Positions 1 through 6,500 of a stretch of DNA of 7,989 bases are shown here, piece by piece. The translations under genes were made by a program, and so were the position numbers. The notes below the pieces were generated by a model. The model was not told where the DNA came from. It ran no database searches and was given only the letters and a program-made list of their open reading frames with translations. Position 1 is the first letter of the stretch. Each line of letters opens with the position of its first letter. The stretch is from Anaerolineae bacterium (GTDB lineage: Bacteria; Chloroflexota; Anaerolineae; E26-bin7): positions 1-7,989 of the forward strand of contig JAOZOT010000151.1 of the NCBI GenBank assembly GCA_029933115.1, in the 5' to 3' direction.

Positions 1-44
1 GACACCAAGGTTTTTTCTCACCTCGTGTCTTTGTGGTAATTCTC
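1..44. repeat. Edge of an imperfect inverted repeat of the 'CACAAAGACAC' kind
   Basis: The first ten bases (gacaccaagg), a T6 run, and then cctcgtgtc followed by tttgtggt form a degenerate inverted repeat. The right arm at 20-29 matches the reverse complement of 1-10 at 7 of 10 positions. Read on the minus strand, the segment contains accacaaagacacgagg. Sequences of the form 'accacaaagacacaaagg' recur between genes in many environmental bacterial genomes, Chloroflexota included; that is from memory and was not searched. The element is probably cut by the left window edge. It is not coding, and its T-run is too far from the regulator gene to be that gene's terminator. Confidence 0.4.
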
Positions 45-258
45 AACCGTCCGGCGGCGGTTTGGGGGGCGAGCCTGCGCAGGCCGGCTTCGTCGGCCCC
101 AGCCCGCCAATTCATTCGCCAGGTGGGTAGGCCCGGGGCGGGTTCTGAGCGTGGGTTCGGGGGGGATATTGGTGGGGCGACGCCCAGGCCGAACGAGGTG
201 GGGAGAGCGGGGCGAGGCTCTTCGGGCCGGAGCTTTGCTCTCGGCGCGGCGGGGGCTT
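45..258. other. GC-rich non-coding stretch downstream of the response regulator
   Basis: No gene is supported here. Open frames on both strands are dominated by Arg, Pro, Ala and Gly, show no recognisable domain, and arise from the GC-rich composition. A 12-bp perfect palindrome (gcctgcgcaggc) lies at 73-84, and a weak GCCGGC/GCCGAC hairpin follows at about 84-98. No clear hairpin-plus-T-tract was found just downstream of the regulator's stop codon, so its transcription end is not visible. The G-runs at 64-69 and 159-165 are notable but unexplained. Confidence 0.5.
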
Positions 259-1002
259 TCAAGCGGTTCGGTTCTGCGCTCTCTCCTGAGCCGCAGTTCC
301 TTGCTCCGGGGGGACAAAAACGTAGCCAAGGCCGGGCCTGGTCTTAATGTATTGCGGGTTTCGGGGATCGGGTTCTATTTTCCGGCGCAGGCGATGAATG
401 GCCTGCCACACCAGGTGGTTTTCCCCCTCGTATCCTACTCCCCACACCTTTTCCAATAGATATTCCGGCACCAATACTCGCCCAGCTTGCTTGACCAGTT
501 CGCAGAGCAAGCGGTACTCAGTGGGGGTCAGGTCCACCTCCTGGCCACAGGCGAACACTCGCTGCTGGACAAAGTCCACCAGCAGGTCTCCAGCCCGAAA
601 GGTAGGGTGAGGCGCCGGCCGTTCTGACAGTTCGACACGTCGCAGGGCAGCCCGTACCCTGGCCAGAAGCTCGTCGGCGCTGAAGGGCTTGGTCACGTAA
701 TCGTCGGCGCCCATATCCAGGCCCCTCACCTTATCAGCGTCCTCTGCCAGGGCGGTGAGCATGATAATGGGCACCGTTGAGAACTCGCGGATACGCTGAC
801 AAACCTCGTAACCATCCAGGCCGGGCATCCTGATGTCCAACAGAATGAGGTCTGGGGCCTCACCGGCGGCCAATTCTATAGCCGTCTGCCCGTCCAGGGC
901 GGTCAGCACTTGATAGCCACTGGCTTCCAGGTTGACCTGTACGGCCCGTACATATCTAGGCTCGTCATCTACCACCAGGATGCGGACCTTGCCTTTGTGC
1001 AT
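259..1002 (-). CDS. OmpR/PhoB-family response regulator (receiver + winged helix)
   Basis: A cytoplasmic DNA-binding transcription regulator of 247 aa, typical for the family. The receiver spans about residues 6-121 and has every catalytic residue: the acidic pair D12-D13, phosphoacceptor D56 in LLDIRMP, T83 in MLTAL, and K105 before P106. The C-terminal winged helix spans about 137-230. It has the usual LTPTEYRLL turn (158-166) and the wing GLGYVF (224-229). The recognition helix is unusual: NHLVWQAIHRLRRKI (195-209) replaces the common VDVHIRRLRKKL-like form, so the DNA site may differ from a standard Pho box. The start is fixed by an AGGAGG six bases upstream and by the receiver's first strand at residue 7. 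About 17 C-terminal residues past the wing are poorly ordered. It lies downstream of an HPK1-type kinase gene, its likely phosphodonor. Target genes are unknown. Confidence 0.96.
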   Translation of the reverse strand: MHKGKVRILVVDDEPRYVRAVQVNLEASGYQVLTALDGQTAIELAAGEAPDLILLDIRMPGLDGYEVCQRIREFSTVPIIMLTALAEDADKVRGLDMGADDYVTKPFSADELLARVRAALRRVELSERPAPHPTFRAGDLLVDFVQQRVFACGQEVDLTPTEYRLLCELVKQAGRVLVPEYLLEKVWGVGYEGENHLVWQAIHRLRRKIEPDPRNPQYIKTRPGLGYVFVPPEQGTAAQERAQNRTA

Positions 1003-1008
1003 ATCCTG

Positions 1009-1014
1009 CCTCCT
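1009..1014 (-). promoter_or_regulatory. Strong Shine-Dalgarno of the response regulator
   Basis: The minus strand reads AGGAGG, a perfect anti-16S match, six bases before the ATG at 1002. It fixes the start and is clearly stronger than the site before the upstream kinase gene, which suggests the regulator is translated more efficiently than that kinase. Confidence 0.85.
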
Positions 1015-1030
1015 CTCGGTAGCTCTACAT

Positions 1031-1044
1031 TAACCGTGGTTATA
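1031..1044 (-). promoter_or_regulatory. Operator-like palindrome overlapping a possible -10 box
   Basis: Positions 1031-1042 read taacc-gt-ggtta, a perfect 5+2+5 inverted repeat. On the minus strand it overlaps TATAAC (1044-1039), a 5/6 match to a -10 box, about 37-42 bases upstream of the regulator's ATG. No good -35 hexamer is visible at 16-18 bases, so the promoter would be weak or activator-dependent. The arrangement would suit control by a dimeric protein, possibly autoregulation. That is inference from position and symmetry only. Confidence 0.3.
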
Positions 1045-1074
1045 CAGATTGCGCCATCCTGAGAGCGTGGGAGG

Positions 1075-1115
1075 GGAAAGAAAATGCCCCAGACCTGTCA
1101 GGTCTTGAGGGCATT
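1075..1115 (-). terminator. Terminator-like hairpin containing the kinase stop codon
   Basis: On the minus strand the sequence runs AATGCCC (1115-1109), TCA, AGACCT (1105-1100), GAC, AGGTCT (1096-1091), G, GGGCATT (1089-1083), then TTCTTTCCCC. The two stem segments, 7 bp and 6 bp, are separated by a 3:1 internal loop. The downstream T-rich stretch (TTTTCTTT, counting the stem's last two T) fits an intrinsic terminator, though the U-tract is interrupted by one C. The TGA stop of the 723-aa kinase (1100-1098) lies at the tip of the hairpin. The inner part, agacct-gtc-aggtct, resembles a dispersed intergenic palindrome I associate with Chloroflexota. Termination here would partly separate the kinase from the regulator. 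Confidence 0.6.
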
Positions 1116-3269
1116 GGGTCTAGAGTTGGTGCCAACGGGCAGGGTGAAGTAGAAGGTGCTTCCCACACCAAGGGTGCTTTCGACCCAGATGTGCCCCCCG
1201 TGGGCTTCCACAATGCCCCGACAGACAGCCAGCCCCAAGCCGGCTCCCCTTACCCTCCGGCTGAGTTCGTTCTCAACACGGTAAAATCGCTCAAAAACCC
1301 GCTCCAGGTCTTCCGAAGGGATGCCCATTCCCTGGTCACTGACCGAGACGAGAATCTGTCTTTCGTCTCCGCGGCCCTGGACGGTGATAGTTCCCCCTTC
1401 GGGCGAATACTTGATGGCGTTGTTCAGCAGGTTACGCAGCACCTGCTCGATACGCTTGGGGTCAACGGTGGCCACCAAGGGGTCGGGGGGGAAATCGTGG
1501 ACGAAGCGGTGTTCTGTGAGTTGGGTCTCCATCTCCAGCTTGATGGCTTCCATGACTTCCCTGGCCAGTTGACCCACATCGGTGGGGCGCTTGTCCAGAC
1601 GCAGCCGTCTGTCTTCCATCCGAGACAGGTCCAGCAAGTTGTCAACGATTGTCTCCAGCTTGTCTGCCTCTTGCTCGATGTCGTGCAGGAACTCGCGCTG
1701 GGTCTTGCGGTCAAACTCCACATCCTCTCTCAGCAAGGTGGTGCAAAAGATTTTGATCAGCCCCAGTGGAGTTCTCAACTCGTGGGAGACGTTGGCGATT
1801 AGTTCCGACCGCAGGCGATTCAGTTCACGCAGGATCTCTATCTCGGAGGCTTGTTCGGCCAGCCGCACGTTCTCAATGGCTACGCCAATCTGATGGCCGA
1901 TGGCGGTGAGCAGTTGCACTTCTTGGGGGCTCAATTGGCGGGGGCTGCGACTGAAGACGCCCAGCACCCCCAGCACCTTGTCCTTTGACTTGATGGGAAC
2001 GCCGGCGAAGGCGTGCAACCCTTCTCGTCGGCCGGTCTCCATATTGAGCCGGGGGTCTTCTGAGACCTTGTCCACCACGATGGGCTGTCCCGATTGAGCC
2101 ACTTTGCCGGTCATGCTTTCGCCTAATTTGATGGTTTTTGTTTCTTCGGCCATTTCTGGAGAGAAGCCACGATGAACGACCAGCGATAGTACGCCGGCCT
2201 CTTCATCGAGCAATTGTATCCAGCCCGCATCTATATCTATCGCTTCCAGCACTTTGTCCAGGGTGGCGTTCAGGATGTGATCCAGGTCAAGTGACCGGCC
2301 TATCGTGGCCGTGATGGCATTGAGGGTCATCAGTTCCTCGTTGCGACGCCTGAGCTCTTCCTCCATCCGTTTGCGCTCGGCAATCTCCTGTTGTGTCCGT
2401 TCAAACAGCCGCGCATTCTCGATGGCTACGGCAATCTGCCCGCCTAATATGGACAGCAGGTCCACGTCGTCTTGGCGGAAAGAGGCTTCGCCTCGCGGAC
2501 GGCTGACATTCAGCACGCCGAGGACCCGGTCCTTGATCATGAGCGGCACGCAGATGGCCGATCCGGTGTCGCTTTGGGTCAACAGGGCTTGGAGGGCGGG
2601 ATCGTTCTCGACTTGCTCAGACAGCAGTATGGGTTTTTTCCTCTGGGCCACCAGGCCGGCCAAACCCTGCCCCACCTTCACCCGCGTGGTGGACACCACT
2701 TTGTCGGAGAGGCCGATGGCAGCCGAGATAGACAACTCCTGCTGCTTCTCGTCCAGAAGCATCAGGGAGACCCGGTCGGCCGCCAACGCATGTCGGACCG
2801 TCTCCAGAGTAAGCTGGGCCAGGCGCTCCAGGTTCACCTCCGACATCAAGGCTTTGCTGATCTCCAAAATGGGCAGGCGCGCTTTGAGGCGCAGGTTTTC
2901 CTGGAGCAGACGCTCCTTCTCCAGGACTTTGTGCACCGAGTTTACAATTTCCTCTGGGGTGAAGGGTTTCAGCAGGAAATCCTGAGCCCCCGATTTCAGA
3001 GCGCCTATGGCCACTTCCATAGTAGCGTGGCCGGTGATGATAATCACGGCCACTTCTGGATCCACTTCTTGAATCGTGGACAGGATGTCTAACCCATTGC
3101 AATCTGGCAGCTTGATGTCCAGGAGGGCCAGGTCGAAGTCTCCCTCTTCGAGCAGGCGGAGCCCTTCTTCCCCGCTTATGGCCCCTTGGACGGCAAAGCC
3201 CTCTTTTCCCAGGGTCTGTTGGCAAAGTCTGATAACATTCGGCTCGTCGTCAATCACCAGAATTTTCAT
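1098..3269 (-). CDS. Soluble receiver-headed histidine kinase, REC-GAF-GAF-HisKA-HATPase
   Basis: A 723-aa kinase with no signal peptide or membrane segment, so cytoplasmic. The N-terminal receiver (about 2-118) is intact: D7-D8, phosphoacceptor D51 in LLDIKLP, T79 and K101. Its segment TGHATMEVAIGALKSGA (79-95) closely resembles NtrC-class receivers. Two GAF domains follow (about 145-286 and 325-468), each ending in a VAIEN helix and joined by a charged coiled coil (290-315). The dimerisation domain has H496 in SHELRTPL (495-502), an HPK1 type. The ATPase has N-box N613/N616/N617, G1 DQGMGI (645-650), an F box FERFYR (659-664) and G2 GAGLGL (675-680). All residues needed for activity are present. 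The start fits the family, since MKILVIDDE begins strand 1, but the Shine-Dalgarno is poor: GGAG lies only two bases from ATG. Phosphorylation of the N-terminal receiver probably gates the kinase. Its likely target is the downstream OmpR-type regulator. What the GAF domains bind is unknown. Confidence 0.96.
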   Translation of the reverse strand: MKILVIDDEPNVIRLCQQTLGKEGFAVQGAISGEEGLRLLEEGDFDLALLDIKLPDCNGLDILSTIQEVDPEVAVIIITGHATMEVAIGALKSGAQDFLLKPFTPEEIVNSVHKVLEKERLLQENLRLKARLPILEISKALMSEVNLERLAQLTLETVRHALAADRVSLMLLDEKQQELSISAAIGLSDKVVSTTRVKVGQGLAGLVAQRKKPILLSEQVENDPALQALLTQSDTGSAICVPLMIKDRVLGVLNVSRPRGEASFRQDDVDLLSILGGQIAVAIENARLFERTQQEIAERKRMEEELRRRNEELMTLNAITATIGRSLDLDHILNATLDKVLEAIDIDAGWIQLLDEEAGVLSLVVHRGFSPEMAEETKTIKLGESMTGKVAQSGQPIVVDKVSEDPRLNMETGRREGLHAFAGVPIKSKDKVLGVLGVFSRSPRQLSPQEVQLLTAIGHQIGVAIENVRLAEQASEIEILRELNRLRSELIANVSHELRTPLGLIKIFCTTLLREDVEFDRKTQREFLHDIEQEADKLETIVDNLLDLSRMEDRRLRLDKRPTDVGQLAREVMEAIKLEMETQLTEHRFVHDFPPDPLVATVDPKRIEQVLRNLLNNAIKYSPEGGTITVQGRGDERQILVSVSDQGMGIPSEDLERVFERFYRVENELSRRVRGAGLGLAVCRGIVEAHGGHIWVESTLGVGSTFYFTLPVGTNSRPNALKT

Positions 3270-3307
3270 CTCTCCCCGATCCCCGTGAGACCAACGTCAT
3301 TAAGATA

Positions 3308-3322
3308 AGGTGCGATGCACTT
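3308..3322. repeat. Degenerate copy of a 15-bp AGGTGCGACGCACCT-type palindrome
   Basis: The sequence aggtgcgatgcactt matches the perfect palindrome at 3513-3527 (read on the minus strand) at 13 of 15 positions. It lies 39 bases upstream of the second kinase's ATG, in that gene's leader or promoter zone. The two copies bracket the 115-bp inverted-repeat element. Confidence 0.5.
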
Positions 3323-3337
3323 GCCCTGTTCCCTGAC

Positions 3338-3452
3338 AGCGTGTCTGAAAAATGCTCGTAGTAGCGACTTGAGTCGCTAATGACCGGTGCTCTGCGGCCA
3401 AAAACGACTGAAGTCGTTACTACGAGCGCCCCCCCGAATTTTCAGACACGCT
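3338..3452. mobile_element. MITE-like 115-bp composite inverted-repeat element
   Basis: The ends are perfect 14-bp inverted repeats: agcgtgtctgaaaa at 3338-3351 and its complement at 3439-3452. Inside lie two further arms in inverted orientation, 3354-3378 and 3403-3427, matching at 22 of 25 positions. Each inner arm itself ends in a small palindrome: agcgact-tg-agtcgct at 3363-3378 and aacgact-ga-agtcgtt at 3403-3418. The centre (3379-3402) is unpaired. No open frame fits, so if mobile it would depend on a transposase elsewhere. A ctga occurs beside each end (3333-3336, 3453-3456), but the left one is offset by one base, so no convincing target duplication is seen. On the minus strand the second small hairpin is followed by TTTTT and could act as a weak terminator for the large kinase. 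Alternatively it is a pair of REP-like palindromes and not a transposon relic. Confidence 0.6.
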
Positions 3453-3512
3453 CTGAATGTACCTTTTCTACTGAGGCCTTTGCCTCTGTTTTCTGTCATC
3501 TGCACTGCCCAG

Positions 3513-3527
3513 AGGTGCGTCGCACCT
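3513..3527. repeat. Perfect 15-bp palindrome aggtgcg-t-cgcacct
   Basis: Two 7-bp arms around a single base lie 15 bases downstream of the large kinase's stop codon (minus strand). No T-tract follows, so it is not a standard intrinsic terminator, though the hairpin could protect the mRNA 3' end. A degenerate copy lies at 3308-3322. Confidence 0.6.
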
Positions 3528-3541
3528 GTGAGAGGGGTTGG

Positions 3542-6500
3542 TTACCCATCCTGCACCGGTAGCATCACCGTGAACGTGCTCCCTCGTCCCACTTCACTTT
3601 CGACTTCGATCCAACCTCCGTGGCTTTGCACGATGCCGTAGCTGATAGAGAGGCCCAGGCCCGTGCCCTGGCCGACTTCTTTCGTGGTGAAGAAGGGGTC
3701 AAAGATGCGGGGAAGCTCTTCCGCCGAGATGCCCGTGCCGGTGTCGTGGAACTCGACCGCCACGCAATCCAAGCTGCCTGTTTCTCCGGCAGGTCGCAAG
3801 CCCGTCGAGTCCCCAGGACTTTGTACCTGAGGACGGTAGGCTGTCACCACTTTTAACTCTCCTCCGTCCGGCATGGCCTGGATGGCATTGATCATAATGT
3901 TGAGGAAGACCTGTTTCATCTGATCGGTGTCTAATGAGATCAGGGGCAGGGTGTCGTCGTAGCTTTCTTTGATGGTCACCTGCGCGCTTTTGGCTTGGGG
4001 GTAGATGAGGGCCATTGTGCTTTGCACGACCTCATTGACGTCTGCCGGCTTCAACTGTGGTTCCCTCTGACGGGCGAAATCGAGCAGGCTTCTGACGATG
4101 GCTTTGGTACGAGCTGCTTCCCGGTCAATGATCTCCAGGTCTCCTTTCATGGGATTATCGTCGTCCAATTCTCGCAGGAGCAGGCGTGTGAAGCCAATGA
4201 TGCTGGTCAGAGGGTTGTTGATTTCGTGGGCCACGCCGGCGGCCAGTTCGCCGACGGCGGCCAGTTTGGCCGATTGGATGAGTTGAGCCTGAGTCTGCTT
4301 CAGTTCCTCCATCTGGTCTTGCAGTTCCTTGTACAGCCGTGCGTTTTCGATGGCAATGGTGGCCTGGTTGGCCAGGAGGGTGGCCAGCCAGACGTCATTC
4401 TGGCTGAAGGTTCTTTTCTGCGTATCGGCATTGATGACCAGCGCCCCAATAACTCGCTCCTGCCACCTCAAGGGCACTCCCAGCATAGCGGTGAAGGGCT
4501 GATCGGCCTCGAACACCGGAGCTCTTCCCTCCCAGATGCGGTAATCGTCCACGATGAATGGTTCTCCGGTTTGGAACACTTTGCCGGCCATACCTTCTCC
4601 CGGCTTGAGGATGACCCCGGTGTACTTTTCTGTATAGTTGTACCCGACGATCAGCCTCAGCTCCTCCCGCTCCCGGTCGTACAGGTATACTCCTCCGGCG
4701 TCGGCTCGCAGCAGCCCGACGGCTCGCTCCATGATGGACTTCAGAAGTTCCGGCATCTCCAGGCGAGCGGTGATTTCCAGGGAGATGTCATGCAGGGCGA
4801 TCATTTCTACAAAATGCCGCTGTGTTTCGGCGAAAAGCCGCGCGTTCTCGATAGCGATGGCAGCCCAGCGGGCCATAGAAGATAACAGGGCCGCATCCGC
4901 CTGGTCGAAATCGCCCTCGGTTTTGTTCACCGCTTCAATCACCCCGATTATTTTCCCTCTGACCTTCAGGGGGATAGCCAGGAGGGATCTGGTGATGAAA
5001 CCGATGGTCTCGTCAATGTCGGGATAAAAGTGAGGGTTCTCTCTTACGTCGGGCACCAGCAGTAGTTGGCCTGTCCGTGCCACCCAGCCGGCGATACCCA
5101 TGTCCGGCGGCAGCCTGAGTCCTTTGATTTTGCTCGACTGAGGTCCCACCACGGTTTCAAAGACCAATTCTCTGCTTTCCTCGTCGAGCAGCAAGACGGA
5201 ACCGGCCTCTGTGCCGAGCATGAGGACGGTTGCCTCCATGACCGCCGTCAGGACCTGCTCCAGGTTCAGGCTGGAGGTCACCACACGGCCCACCTGGTTG
5301 AGGAAGACCAGTTCTTCCACCCGGCGCTGCACAGCCTGGTGCAATTGCGCGTTGCGGACGGCGACGGCGGCCTGGGCAGCCAATGTCATCAGCAATTGCT
5401 CGTCGTCGGCGCTGAAGGCTTCCGCCTGATCACTGTTCAAGCTGAGGGTGCCGATGCAGTCTCCCCCAATCAGCAACGGCGCGACCAACAGCGATTTAAT
5501 AGGGTTGTCCGTGGCCAGGAAGCGGGGGTTTTCCTCCACGTTGGGCACGTTGAGCGCCCGCTTTTCCTGCACGACAAAGCCGGCAATGCCCTCTCCGATG
5601 GACATTCCCAGCTTCTCCTTGATGTTGCCTCCCGGGGTCGAAGTCGCCCGGGGGACCAACTCTCCCCGCGCCTTATCAACCAGGTGGAGCACGCCGTTGG
5701 TGCTGGCCGGGATCAGGCGGATGGCGGAATCCACGATGGTTTGCAGGACCTGGTCCAGCCCCAGCGAGCGGGTCAGGGCAGTAGTCACTGCACTGAAGGT
5801 CTCGGTCTCCTCCAGCCGCCGCACGGCTTCCTGGTACAGCCCTGCGTTCTCGATAGCCACAGCAATCTGACCGGCCAAGGTCTCCATGGCCATGAGGTCC
5901 GTCTCGTCGAAGGCGTTCAGTTGGGTGCTCTGGATGTCAAGCACGCCGATGACCTGTCCGGCCAGTTTGAGAGGCACGCACAACTCTGCTTTGGTCGGTG
6001 ACTCTTCGATAAAGCCGGGTTTGATGTAGCGGGGTTCCCGGCTCACGTCGTTGGCCAGGAGCAGTTGGCCGGTCTCGGCTGCCCGGCCGATTATCCCTTC
6101 GCCTATCGCCTGACGGTAGTCTGGCGGCGCCACCTCTTCGAACCCACCGGCTATGGCGCCCATCGCCAACTCGCCGGCGGTCTCATCCAGCAGGAACAAG
6201 CCTACGTGGTAGTAATTAAAACGCTGTTGGATGGCAGCAACGGTCTCCTGCAAGAGTTGCTCCAGGTCCAGGATCGAGGCTGCTTGCCGGGCCACCTGGT
6301 TGACCACGCTCAACTGGGCGGTTCGTCTCCGCTCGTTCTGGTACAGCCGTGCGTTCTCGACGGCCACGGCAAGCTGATCGGCCAGGGTTTGCAGGATAGA
6401 GACGTCGTCCTGGCTGAAGGCGCCGAGTTCGACGCTCTGCACGTCAAGCACACCGATGACCTCTCCCTTGAGTTTGATGGGGACGGCCAACTCTGACCTG

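Noticed and set aside
18..347. Small Arg/Pro-rich open frames on both strands at the left edge
   Set aside because: They overlap the end of the response regulator, have no supported ribosome site or domain, and fit GC-rich non-coding sequence.
1191..1802. Plus-strand open frame antisense to the second kinase (203 codons)
   Set aside because: It is antisense to the well-conserved kinase core, has no domain and no convincing ribosome site, and is explained by codon composition.
2617..3225. Alternative minus-strand frame inside the receiver and first GAF of the second kinase
   Set aside because: It overlaps a frame with clear receiver and GAF motifs; its own product is Gly, Arg and Pro rich and unrecognisable.
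3270..3337. A promoter for the second kinase
   Set aside because: TATCTT and TTAATG-like hexamers can be found, but none has a matching -35 at a sensible distance, so I did not annotate one.
3338..3452. Full insertion sequence
   Set aside because: The element has terminal inverted repeats but is only 115 bp and has no transposase frame, so it can at most be a non-autonomous relic.
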